Position numbers and translations under genes: made by a program. From Fragum whitleyi (taxonomy: Eukaryota; Mollusca; Bivalvia; Cardiida; Cardiidae): 64,000 nucleotides of DNA. Position 1 is the stretch's first letter, and each line of letters starts with the position of its first letter. The notes beneath the pieces were generated by a model, which saw only the letters and a list, made by a program, of their open reading frames with translations, did not search any database and had not been told where the DNA came from. Below, in pieces: positions 30,817 to 42,056 of the stretch. Location of the stretch: contig OX411558.1 of assembly GCA_948146395.1 (NCBI GenBank), positions 49,339,122-49,403,121 of the forward strand, given 5' to 3'.

Positions 30817-32274
30817 ATTAGTTTTGTTGGTGTTCACTATCCGGGGCCACCACCCTCCACGGAGTCCTACAAGGGGACATGAAAGGGCGGGTTTCCAGCC
30901 CCCCATGTCGGGGCTACCCGAATAGTATACTCGAGCAGAAACGACAAAATGAATGACAGCGATTGCACGAACAATTTCCTAACAAAGAATCAAGTCGTGC
31001 AAATGATGCCAAATCACAAAATCCATTCAACCCGATTAGCCCATGAGCCTATATTGACAAGGACTAAAAAACTACTAAAATATAAAATATGAGTGACACG
31101 GGCATTTAAACCTTTGCACTTAGTACAACAATGACTTTTATACCAAAGTGTTTTCAAAAAAATTTGGTACAACAAAATGTTTAGTAATGTGTCATAAGAA
31201 TCATGACAGAACATCTTTAATACAACAAAATATTTCATATTACAAAAGTAGATGCCCCAGTCTAAAACGACCAGCCGATTGCCTAGACCGGGCCCATCCA
31301 GGCTCCCGTTTCAGCCGAAGCCGAGGCCAAAGCAGCGTGTTGAGAAGCTGGAGATCCCTGGGCTTCCCTCAACTACCAGGACCCTCTTTTCCGGCCTTAC
31401 GAGTCTCCACCCACGGCAAACAGGCGGGCCCATTTGTTAGGGGTCTTACCATTGACTACATGGGCGGCAGCCGACTATTTCTACCCCCCCGCCCAGCTGG
31501 GGGCCGGTAATGAGATTCAAACCCCCGATGCAGCCTTCTGTTCCTGTTCGTCTTTTGGGTATGGTGGCCGTGTATTGTGATCCTGAGACGTACCCTGCAG
31601 AGTTGCCAACCGATCCACGATTACGATTTGCAATCGGAATACATCCGAGAGGGGCCTGAAGGTTTTTCGAGGGAGCATTTGTTCCCTAAGAAGACTTTTG
31701 TCCCTTCCCAGTGTGACGGCATTAGGTGAACGTGCTTGGATTGGACTGAAAGAATACTTGGCCAAGGCAGGAGGAGGTCTTACGCAATGTACTTCTCTAC
31801 TCCTGTTTGGGACAGGTATTAGTCCTGCATTTAAGGGGCAAGACCGATAAAGATTTTGAGATCTATCACCATGGTCTGCGTATTGTGAGAGAATATTGTA
31901 GACCATCGCAACCAATTCATTTACATTGTTTTGTAGGTGATAGATCTGTAGTGTCCTCCTGGTTAATGTCTTTCCCAAACTGTCATTTCGGGTTCACAGC
32001 AAATGTAGCAAATTTCTGCAATGAGAGAGTCTCAGCATTAAAAACAGTTCCACTGGACCGCTTGTTACTTGAGACTGACTCTCCCTACATGCCATCTTTC
32101 TCAAAGAGGGGGGGGGGGGGGGGGGGGCAGGAAGGGAAAGGGCAGTATCAATTCTCCCATCTCCATTGGAGACAGGCAATATGGTCGCCCCATTGCGGGG
32201 ACACGCTCTTGAACACCTGTGCAGGCAGACAGTAGTCGATGGACAAAAATTATCCTTTAGCCTTGCCATAAAAT

Positions 32275-33113
32275 AGATTAGAAGGTTTATTATTTAAAAA
32301 TATTTTTATCAATTAATTTTTCTTGGTTGTTTGTTTTGATTATTGATAAGCTACCTGTGTGATGCACTTTCGAAACCACACAGTAATATGGAAGATTGAT
32401 TGATAACCAGCCTACCGATATTACAAAAACTGTTGTTAAACAAAATTCTTACTGTGTACATGCAGGTAAAATGTTTATCTCTAGTTTGACTCACAAAATA
32501 ATCAATATTCATTCATTATGTTGCTAACAAATGAACCATAAAACAGCTCAACCAAAAAGGTTCACATGTTTCATTTAATCAATCTAGTCATTTTAACTCC
32601 AGTGTTCACTCTACATTTTGTCTAGTCATCTTATATACAAAGGCTCCATTCCATTCTATTAATATTTTCATGTTTATTATAATCTTCCTACTCCATTTCT
32701 GCTCAATATTTTTTAATCCAGCACAACTTGTGTCATGCAGGGGCTAAGCTGCCGTTAGCCAATTTAGCAAAAGGCTAACATTTCAAAACATCTGCTAAAG
32801 AAAAATCCAATTGGCGAAAATGCTGTCTAAAGGGTTTAAAAGGGTAAAATCATTTTAAACAGCTGTCCAGCGTGACAAATAGTAATACACATTAAGCGTG
32901 TTCAGTCAGCCGTTACATAAACCTTTAAAGTGTGAAGATAACCTTTCTCGGGAAACACGTGATAAGCAGACAGCATGCTGATTGTTTACTATGCAGTCGG
33001 CATTTAGTTTGAAAGTTGATTTAACAGTTTGATTTATTGGTTAAGTGCTTTCATACTTTAATTGGGTGAAATGCTTAGATTTGTTCGGCAAGCAATGGAA
33101 ATTAAAGGTGGAT
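32275..33113. other. No supported gene
   Basis: AT-rich sequence between the TatD pseudogene and LINE C. A GGCTAACATTT ... CAATTGGCGAAAATGCTG phrase near 32750-32830 has a diverged counterpart at 39390-39470. No long open frame on either strand. Confidence 0.5.
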
Positions 33114-33347
33114 TACGTTGATTGAATGAATGAATGAATGAATGGTGTTTTATGGCCCGTCGACATCTAAGGTCATGTTGGGCGCAAAACGACTATATTA
33201 AACTATAAAGAAAAGGTAAAACAAAGTGAGCAATAATGTTAAAGAATTTCATTTAAATAAGCACATTATAATCAACACTCAAAACATCATAAAAAGAAAT
33301 CTCATAAACGTTAAAATTCAAAGAAATACTATCAATAGAACTTAAAA

Positions 33348-36300
33348 TTATATTTTGCTAAATAAATGAATTGCCTTTAAAAATTCAAAAATAAGTTCGA
33401 CTTTGACCGAATCAAATAGCTCCCTCATACTGTCTACTTTAAAATATCTATCTCTGGTAAAAGAAAAATCAATACAGTCTATAAAAATATGATTGACAGT
33501 AAGAGGAGCATTGCATGGAATGCACATTGGCATATCTTCTCCCTTCAAAAGAAATGAATGAGTTATGTAGGTATGCCCAATGCGTAGGCGAGTCAAAATT
33601 ATTTCTTCTCGACGGTTTGATCTATAACCTGGTAACCAATCACCTAAATCTTGTTTAATAGAAAATAATTTGTTATGTTGGTTAGCAGGATCATTCCAAC
33701 AATTTTTCCAAATATTCAGGATAAAACATTTATTAAAGGTTTAAAATCGGTAAAAGGTACTTCGAATGGTAAAATTTCGAGTGATAATGCATCTTTGGCA
33801 GCTTTATCTGCCTCCTCATTACCACGAATACCAATATGGCTTGGAAGCCAGCAGAAAACGAGATCAACATCATTAAGTTTAGCTATTTTATCAAGAAGCC
33901 TTACTATAAGGGGATTGTCAGTTTTCTCGTGCTCAACCGCTTGCATACTTGACAGAGAGTCAGTGTAAATAATATAACGAGAGAATCGTTCTGCGATTAT
34001 ATGATCAAGTGCGAGATCAATGGCCTTAAGCTCGGCTGAAAAAATAGAAGAGTTATTAGGAAGGCGGAATTGATATTTTTCGCCATCCAAAATAGTTGCT
34101 GAAGCAACTTTTTCGCCATCTTTTGACCCGTCAGTGTATATCTCTTCATATGAAGTGTATTTTTCTTTGACTTCTAAGAACTTTGTTTTAAAAATAGTAG
34201 GATCTGTTGTATCTTTTTTGCTTGAAGCAAGATCATAAAGAAACGTGGGACTTTTATATGTCCACAAAGGAACATCAGGAACAATATGTTCTGCCACGTC
34301 CTCTAGATCAAAATCTAGAGAGTTAACATCTGCTTCACAGCGCAAACTAAAGGGAAGTATGGGGTTCTGTTTCTTTTCAAAATCCTCTCTATATTTTGGT
34401 TCAAAAACAACTTTATAAGTCGGATTGTCTGGATTTGATTTTAGCTTTAAATAATACTGCAAGGAAAGCTTTTTCCTGCGTAAATTTAAAGAAGGCTCAT
34501 TTGCTTCTGTATACAGACTGCTAACTGGTGATGTTCTAAATGCGCCCAATGCCAAGCGCAATCCCTGATTATGAATAGTATCAAGTTTGCGAAGGTATGA
34601 AGGGCGCGCAGAACCATAAACAACACAGCCATAGTCTAGCTTTGATCTTACTAGTGCCCTATAAAGGCGCAATAGAACCTTTTTATCGGCTCCCCAATCC
34701 ATACTGGATACAACACGTAAAAGATTAAGTGCCTTTTGGCATTTATTTTTCAAATTATCAATATGAGGAATAAACGAAAGCTTAGAGTCAAATAAAAGTC
34801 CTAAGAATTCAAATTCTTTGACAACTTCAATCGGTACCCCGTCCAACTTTAAATCTGGATCAAGATGCAATTTTCTCGATTGACAAAAATGCATACATTT
34901 AGTTTTTGTCTTTGAAAACTTGAAACCGTTTTCATTGGACCATTTTGAAAGATTGTTCAAGACTTGTTGCAATTGTCTTTCAATTGTATGCATGTGCTTG
35001 GATCTGTAGCAGCTACAAAAGTCGTCAACGTAGAGAAAACATTCCACACCAGGACAAACGGTTTTAACAATGTTGTTTATTTTGACACTGAATAGTGTCA
35101 CCGATAAAATACTCCCCTGGGGAACACCCATTTCTTGTTCATGGGGATCGGATAAAGTATTCCCAACACGGACTCTAAACTGACGTTCATCCAAAAAAGC
35201 TGAGATGAAAAAGGCAAGGCGACCTCGAATACCGAAATCATAGAGGTCGTTCATAATTCCATACTTCCAAGTGGTATTATAAGCACTTTCAAGATCGAAA
35301 AAGACAGAAACAACGTGTTCCTTCCTTATAAAGGCTTCTCGAATAAATGTCTCGAAGCGAACAAGATGATCAAGAGTACTTCTCTGTTTACGAAAGCCAC
35401 TTTGGACTTGCGTAATAAGGTGGTTCTTTTCAAGAAAAAAAACAAGACGATCATTAACCATTCTTTCCATGGTTTTGCAGATGCAACTAGTTAAAGCAAT
35501 TGGGCGGTAATTTGAAGGGTTTGTGGAATCTTTACCTGGTTTAGGTATTGGAATAACGATAGCTTCCCGCCAAGAGGCTGGAATGCTTCCCGTCTTCCAT
35601 ACCTGATTATAAATTTGAAGTAAGCAATGGAGGGAACGAGATGGCAAACGTTTGAGGAATTGATAATGAATAGCATCTGATCCGACAGCAGTGTCGTGAC
35701 ACTTTTTTAAAGCCTTCTTCAATTCCTTAACGGAAAAGTCTCTATTATAGTGTTCCAGATTTCTGGAACTAAAATTAAGTTTAGACTTTTCTTTTTCACT
35801 TTGAAACTTTTGAAACGTAGGTGAATAATTAGTAGAGGAAGATTTTTTGGCAAACGTGTCTGCAAGGACATTGGCTATATCATGTTTCGAAGTAACTGTA
35901 TTATCGTCTTCCGTTTTAAGATGACCAACATTAAGTGATGTATTCTTCCCACTAATTTTACGTATCATGTCCCATGTCTTTTTGACAGATGATCTAGAAT
36001 TTAATCTAGAGACATACTGTCTCCAAGACGAACGCTTACTGTGTTTAATAGTACGACGTGCTTTTGCACGTGCAATTTTAAATTTGTAAAGATTCTCCTT
36101 TGAAGGCCTTAAGCCAAATGCTCTAAGAGCACGTTTTCTTTCTGCTACAGCCTTTTTGCAATCGTCATTGAACCATGGCTTGTTTGGATTTTTTGGGTCA
36201 GGCGATGTTTGTGGAATAGCTTTTTCTGCAGCAGAATAAAGCAAAGTTGTAAACAGATCTGCAGAGTTTTCACAGTCATCAAAGGCTTCTGGATTTATCG

Positions 36301-37090
36301 ACTGTTCACATGTGGTTCTAAAAAGTTCCCAATTAGCCTTATGGAGTTTCCAACGCCTAGGGCGCTCCTGAACAGATGGTCCTAATTCGGAGATCTGAAT
36401 AGGGAAATGGTCACTACCATGAAGGTCAGAAGCTACTTTCCATGAAAAATCTGGAAAAATATCGGGACTGCAAATAGTCAAATCCAATGAAGAATAATGT
36501 CCAGTTGCAGGATGAAGATAAGTTTTAGATTTGTCATTCAGTAAAACAAGATCATGCCTTGTTACAAAATCCTCAACAGTACGACCCTTGTCGTCTGTAT
36601 TGGAGCATCCCCATAACTTATGATGAGCATTGAAATCTCCCATAAGTATAAAAGGTTGAGGTAGCTGGTCAACGAGACTATCAAGTTTTCTACCATCTAA
36701 CGGGGAACTAGGAGGAAGATAAACGGAGCACAGTGTAATAGTTTTATTGAGAGAGATACTTACAGCCACTGCTTGCAAAGAGGTGTCTAAACTGATTCGA
36801 CGGTGAGGGATATTATTATTTACAATAATTCCCACACCACCAGACGCTTTCTCGCGTTCTGTAAAGTTATTAAAGAAGCAAGAATGATATTTTAGAGAAA
36901 ACATATCTGCATCTTTCAAAAACGTTTCTTGTAAACATACAGCAACTGGTTTTTCTTTTGAAACTAGAAGATTAAGTTCTTCAAAATTGGCCTTGATGCT
37001 GCGACAATTCCACTGTATAATGTTATTCGCCATTATGGAGGTTAAAGTAAAAATAATACCACTTAATAATGGAAGTGGGAAACTACCCAT
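33348..37090 (-). pseudogene. LINE C ORF2, frameshifted in the C-terminal part
   Basis: Residues 1 to about 1118 are open (33716-37090) and cover the endonuclease, the RT with LYVDDF, and RNase H through LPSHIGIRGNEEADKA. The frame is lost near 33716, where copy A continues with IHSYIHDIWRN, and is regained in another register for the last 82 residues (33348-33596) with the CCHC CIPCNAPLTVNHIFIDC. The lesion removes only the C-terminal tail and CCHC, so the catalytic domains could still be made; whether the truncated protein would work is unknown. A missense change to FCSCYRSK follows the YVDD box. Confidence 0.9.
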
Positions 37091-37092
37091 TA
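37088..37092 (-). other. TAATG stop-start overlap, LINE C
   Basis: Stop TAA (37092-37090) and ATG (37090-37088) share one A, the same arrangement as copy A. Confidence 0.8.
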
Positions 37093-38415
37093 TTTAACTG
37101 CTGTTAGGTTGATTTTGTTTGCACCTTGCCTTATAGCATCTGTTTGCTTTTGGTTTGAGGTAGTAGGGTTTGAAGGAGGAGGAGCGGCTACATCCATCTC
37201 CTCCTCGTTATCCGACTCGCTTAACTCAGAAAAGCGATTGCCGGTCGAAGCTGGAGGAGGTGAAACCTTCTCCAGATTAATACGAAGCTTTCTTTGACTA
37301 ACGGACTCTGAATGACGTGTAGATTTCTCTTTTTGGGACGGTTTGTTTACATTTTTGATAACTTTCTTTGGCTTAGAAATAGGTGTGCTCTTTTCAGGAT
37401 CTGAGGTTTTCTTTTCTTCAGTGTTTACATCTGGTGTGGTGTTTAAGGGTGTTTCTCCTGACAATACTTGATCAACTTTGCTACGTACTTCAGGAAACAT
37501 TTCAGTTAATATTTTAAGCATACGTTCACAAGTGTTGCATTCATTTGTTTTAGGGGTTTGAATCGGCTCAGGTACAGATTTAGCTTTATTTGCGTAGCTT
37601 TTGGTGTCGTCTCTGGACTCTACTATTTTCCGAGCTTCAAAGAAGGAGATTGATTGCTTAAACTTTACATTCAAGATTTCCTTTTCTTTTAGAAACTTAG
37701 GACACAATCTTGAATTGGCAGGATGTGCCATTCCACAATTTGAACACTTGAAATCGTTCTGACAGTCCTCCTCATAGTGCTCGTCTTCACTTCCTTCGTA
37801 GCCACATTTCCTACAGACTTTGGTCTTCTTGCAGTTGTCTTCGTGATGACCAAACCTCTGACAGTTAAAACAACGCAGAGGATTGGGTACAAAAACATCA
37901 ACCTTGACAATCTGGAATCCAACTTTTATTTCTTTGGGTAAAGTGGGCTCGTCAAATGTCAAAACATAAGTGTTTGTTTTAATTCTTTTCTGGTCCCTTG
38001 TAAATTCAATTCGCCTAACAGCTACGACACCCTGAGATCTTAAATTTGTTTCAATTTCATGGATCAAGCAAGACGATAACTCTCGGCAACGAATAACACC
38101 CTTGGAAGTATTTAACTTTTCATGAGGATACACTTTGACACTGTGATTAAAAAACTTGCTTGTTTTTAAAAGATTATCCGATTGTGCTTTTTTGGTAACT
38201 TCAATGAGCAGATTTCCATTCTTCAGGTTTTTAACCGATTTTGGGGTACCAATTATTGCTCTGACCTGTTTTTCTATTATGAAAGGTGACAAATCTGCAA
38301 TTTCAATATCTGGGTCATCACTTTCAACCACAATAAACTTGGGAAATGATGGTATGTTGATGTTTTCATCCTCAGAGTCCGATAAATATCGCTTGGTTTT
38401 TTTGGTTTGTGCCAT
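37090..38415 (-). CDS. LINE C ORF1, CCHC zinc-knuckle protein (type 1)
   Basis: 441 residues, intact. The same layout as copy A: MAQTKKTKRYLSDSEDE, LSPFIIEK, LNTSKGVIRCREL, knuckles CFNCQRFGHHEDNC, VCRKCGYEG...HYEEDC and CSNCGMAHPANSRLC, and the end NKINLTAVK. It differs from copy A ORF1 at many positions, more than the two ORF2 sequences differ, so ORF1 evolves faster. The stop TAA overlaps the ORF2 ATG by one base. Confidence 0.92.
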   Translation of the reverse strand: MAQTKKTKRYLSDSEDENINIPSFPKFIVVESDDPDIEIADLSPFIIEKQVRAIIGTPKSVKNLKNGNLLIEVTKKAQSDNLLKTSKFFNHSVKVYPHEKLNTSKGVIRCRELSSCLIHEIETNLRSQGVVAVRRIEFTRDQKRIKTNTYVLTFDEPTLPKEIKVGFQIVKVDVFVPNPLRCFNCQRFGHHEDNCKKTKVCRKCGYEGSEDEHYEEDCQNDFKCSNCGMAHPANSRLCPKFLKEKEILNVKFKQSISFFEARKIVESRDDTKSYANKAKSVPEPIQTPKTNECNTCERMLKILTEMFPEVRSKVDQVLSGETPLNTTPDVNTEEKKTSDPEKSTPISKPKKVIKNVNKPSQKEKSTRHSESVSQRKLRINLEKVSPPPASTGNRFSELSESDNEEEMDVAAPPPSNPTTSNQKQTDAIRQGANKINLTAVK

Positions 38416-39020
38416 GGTAATTGGTTGACTTCATCGGCGATGCTCCAAACCACCCGCCCTCGGAGTCCTACAAGGGTACACCTAACCTGGGGAATTCCAT
38501 CTCAGGAGAGGTGCAGGGGATACATCGCCGATATACTCGTAGCAAAATGGCTAGATCAAGCAAAATAACGCCGATGAATATTTCGACCAAGCATGAAGTA
38601 GACATCAGACAGTAAAATTGTCGATCAAACACCATGTTTACCCGATTGGCCCATGAGCCACCGCCTTCTAAGGCGTAGGTGAAAACGTCATTTAATGAAA
38701 ACGGTGGTTTAGGGAAACACAATAAAAGACATGTCTTATGATAAAAACGCCCTAGGGCAAGGCATGACCAGCCGATTGATCGGGTCGGGCCCGCCCGACC
38801 TCCCGTTTATCCCAACTCGGGGCCAAAGTGGTGTGTTGCAATCACAGGGCCTAGCCAATCCCCGAGGTCACTCAACCACCAGGATCCCGTCATCAGGCAT
38901 TACGGGTCGCAGCCCACGGCAAACAGGCAGGTCCATTTGTTTGGGGTCTTACCATGTACTACATGGACAGCAGCCGACTATTTCTATCCCCCCGCCCAGC
39001 TGGGGGCCTACGTTGATTGA

Positions 39021-40560
39021 TCAAAAGTTTAATGGCTACATTTTAAGATAAGGAAGATATAGCTATTTTGACAGCCCTGACAAATCTTTTCACCCCCCCC
39101 CCCCCCCCATTTAAAGAATCTGATATTTCTGCTGATTTTGATACATGTTTTTAGTATTTGGTCTCTTTTGGGTTTGAGGGCACAAAACAAGAAATAAATT
39201 CACTTTCAAATATTTTCTAGAAATCACAATTCAATTGGAAGTAAGTCTGTGGTTGACATAAAACATGCCCTAACTTGGCATTAAGAGACAGAGAGACCTT
39301 TCCAGCTTGTTGTGAACTTGCTCAAAGATTGCTCATTGCACAAGTTTCTACTGCTGATTGTGAACATGTTATTCCGGCCCATTTTCTGACTTAAGATTGG
39401 CTTAAAGTCACACAAATTGACTAAAAAAAAATCAATTGGCTAAAGTGTTGGCTAAAAGAATTTTTTACCAAGAGTAAGCCCTGTGTCATGGCTTATACAT
39501 ATTTGAGTCACACTCACTTTTCTAGAAGTAACCCTTTTCCACATAACATATATTTACCACAATCCACTTGAACAAATAAATTTGACAAAATTTTTCTAGA
39601 TATAGGTGGTGGAATTTAGGTATGTCATATGAAAATATTGAAAGGAAAAGTGTTGTTTATCAGTATTTGCTTCTTTTCCTTAAAAAAATTCAACTTTCTT
39701 CTAGTAACATCAAGATCTGGTCTTCTTTGGGGAAGGGTTAATCAGATGTTTGCCATGAATCTAATGTACCACTTATAATATTTTTTATCAGTTTATGGTT
39801 TTATTTTTATTTCTTATATCCATTTGAGTTCCTTCTGTACATTTTAACTTTTGCCATGGCTCATACATATTTGAATCATTTTTTTCTTTTTAGTGTTAAC
39901 CTATTTCCAAATGACATAAATTTACCATAATCCCAATTTTCAAAGTAATTTCTATTAGGGACGTCAAAAACAAGTCTTGCTTAGGAAAGAGATAAAAAAA
40001 AGTGACAAAAGTTGCTCATCATCCATAAAACTACGTATATTATGTTTTTCTTACTTTGTTTACAATATCTGTATTTTTGGTACAACTTACTGTTCTTTTA
40101 TTAAAATAAGTTTACACTATCATTGTCTTCAGTTTTCATTACATTCCTTGTAATAAACTTTAATATTTATTTAAAGATGTCATACTGTATTCAAATAAAT
40201 TTATCGCGGAGCCTTTTCTTTGGTGCTTCGCAGCAATTTCGTACTTGATTATCATGTGTTGAGAGTCCATGTGATTAACGTTGGGCATTTTCTGATAACT
40301 TTTCCGCGATTGACCTGCACATTTCCGCTAGTAAGAAAATTATAGAAGTTGATCATTTAAAGTTGAAGCTACCTAGCGTTCAGGATGACCAACCGGTGCA
40401 AACCGGTGCAAACAGTTTGTACATTATATCCAGCTTTACACGCAAGTGTACATGCAGAGCGAGGTATAATTGGAAAGCTGTTTGTGCCGTTTTGGGATCA
40501 TGAACGCACCCTCATTCTTGATGTTATCAAATTTTCTTAAAATATTATTTTCAACTTCGT
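39021..40560. other. No supported gene
   Basis: AT-rich sequence with a C-run at 39092-39109, several TTTTATTT tracts, and a short direct duplication AACCGGTGCA/AACCGGTGCA near 40393-40412. No open frame with exon-like composition. Confidence 0.45.
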
Positions 40561-41060
40561 CTGATCATGGCAAATTTGTGTTGTCTAATGTCCATCATCA
40601 AAATTTACCTTGTGGACGGTCTAGAGGCCATAATTATGCCCAATTAACCTGAATATCGTTCAGGCAATCTTGATGAAATCATGCGAAAGTTCGAAATTGG
40701 GTCATGCGGCGTTAAAAGAAACTGGGTCATTGGGTCAAATCTTAGAAAAACAATGTTGACACTGAAGGCTGCAGTTTTTGTCCAATCAACGTGTAAATCG
40801 GTCAGAATGATTATCTTGTTGATTCTTTCACCAGTTTGAAATTTGATTAAAGGGTCTCAATCTAGGTCACAGTGTTATTTCTTAGAAAAACCTTGTTAAC
40901 ACCCAGTCGGATAGATACATGTATTGCCCAATCAGCCTGAAAATTATTCAGTATGACAATCGAGTTGAAAACTAGGTCAAAGGGAGAAAACTTAAAAAAC
41001 TTTTGTGCGCGCTCTTGGGTCGAATTTATTGGCCAATCGACGTATAAATTATTAGCTCAC
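40560..41060 (-). repeat. Tandem-repeat element fragment (11250 family)
   Basis: In reverse orientation it carries units such as TTACCTTGTGGACGGTCTAG, GGCCATAATTATGCCCAATT and CAGGCAATCTTGATGAAATC, which complement the array at 11250-13105. It ends near AGCTCACCAGAGCAG, a diverged terminus, then a second short piece of the family to about 41190. Confidence 0.6.
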
Positions 41061-41225
41061 CAGAGCAGAAAGTGGTCAAGGTGAGCCAAAGGTGGCGGTA
41101 TCAAAACATATTTTTGCTCAACTTAGCACGAAGTGCTCCAGTCGTCCACAATTTCTTTAAACACCTTCTCCTAAACCAGTTGGCCAATCTTGAGTTGAAA
41201 ACTAGGTCAAAGGGAAGAAACTTAA

Positions 41226-41531
41226 GTGGGGTTCAGACGATGTGTTTTTTCAGATTTGTCTTTTCAGATCTTCAAAACACATCGTGTGAACCCCTACCGA
41301 ATTGACCAATCAGAAGCTCTTCTGGGTATACTGACAGAGATGACTTGATAATATCTGTTTATACTTGTATCTTTTTTCATGCTTCTAAACAAAGACAAAT
41401 TAATAGAAATTATCATATTCTATTCCGTCTGTAAAGCAGAACTGTTAACAGAACGCTCATTATCTAGGGGTTCACACGATGTGTTTTTGAAGATCTGAAA
41501 AGACAGATGTGAAAAAAAAACATCAAAACCG
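41226..41531. repeat. Palindromic MITE-like pair
   Basis: GGGGTTCAGACGATGTGTTT at 41228 is mirrored by AAACACATCGTGTGAACCCC ending at 41295, a 68-bp palindrome. A second arm begins at 41466 (GGGGTTCACACGATGTGTTT) and continues GAAGATCTGAAAAGACAGAT. The middle (41298-41464) is unrelated AT-rich DNA. Probably two copies of one foldback element or one element with compound ends; no ORF. Confidence 0.65.
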
Positions 41532-42056
41532 ATCACCTTACATTTTAACCATGTCTATTGAACTGTCAGCGGCGGACATGCTTTCATCAGATGGCATGTA
41601 TGGGACATAAGAGATCAGATGGTACAGATGCACCTGCGTGCCTGACAGATCTTAACGAGAATGTCATTCACACTACATTGCACCGGAATTGCCTTCACAT
41701 TAAGATATGATTTAACTAAGAGATTTTTTTCATAAACCTTGAAACTACAGCTTGAATTAGGCTGTAGTCGCAATGTTGAAAATTTTATTCCCCGGTGACA
41801 CACAGAATAAATGAAGTAGGGATGGACAGACTGGGGAAGGAGGGAAAGAGTGTTAATTTGCGTGGTTGCAAGTTTACGATTAAATGTGTAAGCGCAAAAC
41901 TGTTGTAATTGCCTATATATCATTATGCACTTACACTGGATTTGCGTTCACCATTGAAAAAAACTAATGTTCAGTTGCGTAATTATTCTCACGTTATTAA
42001 TTCTTACCTTCTATGAATTCGGTGACCAGGCTGTGTGGTGTTGGGGTGATTTTTTT

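Larger units (their letters stand above)
25290..31505 (-). mobile_element. Full-length two-ORF LINE, copy B
   Basis: Minus strand. The 5' end GGCCCCCAGCTGGGCGGGGG is at 31505, with a long 5' UTR, ORF1 (29332-30816), ORF2 (25592-29335), then a 3' UTR ending GGGCGCAACATGACC-like and a tail of ATTC-type repeats at 25290. The TSD GGTAATGAGATTCAAA (16 bp, exact) lies at 25274-25289 and 31506-31521. Both ORFs are open, so it is a candidate active copy. Its ORF2 closely resembles that of A and C, but its ORF1 and the UTR next to it are of the second type, shared with copy D. Confidence 0.93.
24385..32274 (+). pseudogene. C2H2 zinc-finger/TatD hydrolase pseudogene, copy 2, split by LINE B
   Basis: The first part, 24385-25289, reads RRGERVVGAVGGERLPVMF, the finger CPICGRRSRTLRKHMRDH (C-x2-C, H-x3-H), then a middle region whose frame breaks at 24761 and 25048. 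LINE B (25290-31505) with a 16-bp TSD interrupts it. After the LINE the reading resumes in register (VRLLGMVAVYCDPETYP, AIGIHPRGA) and, after frameshifts, gives the TatD core: LVLHLRGK, PIHLHCFVGDRSVVSSWL, FPNCHFGFTANVANF, VPLDRLLLETDSPYMP. The metal-binding His of HCFxG and Asp of ETDSPY are kept. The likely C-terminus LETGNMVAPLRGHALEHLCR ends at TAG 32272-32274. An expanded poly-G run at 32108-32127 adds a shift. Related to animal TATDN-type proteins; a precise orthologue is not claimed. Confidence 0.65.
33124..39008 (-). mobile_element. Near-full-length LINE, copy C, one frameshift
   Basis: Minus strand. The 5' end is at 39008 (GGCCCCCAGCTGGG), with ORF1 (37090-38415), a broken ORF2 (33348-37090), then the 3' UTR and (ATTC)n tail at 33124. 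The TSD TACGTTGATT, possibly extended by GA, lies at 33114-33123 and 39009-39018. ORF1 and the 5' UTR are of the A type. The ORF2 region is one base short of a multiple of three, consistent with a single deletion near 33716. Confidence 0.92.

Noticed and set aside
30817..30906. N-terminal extension of LINE B ORF1 (MGGWKPALSC...)
   Set aside because: It translates a conserved 5' UTR block; copy D has stops or a different start in the same region, so the METQTKK start is preferred.
32107..32128. Poly-G run as a G-quadruplex regulatory element
   Set aside because: A homopolymer expansion in a pseudogene; copy 1 has only a short G run there, so no conserved function is indicated.
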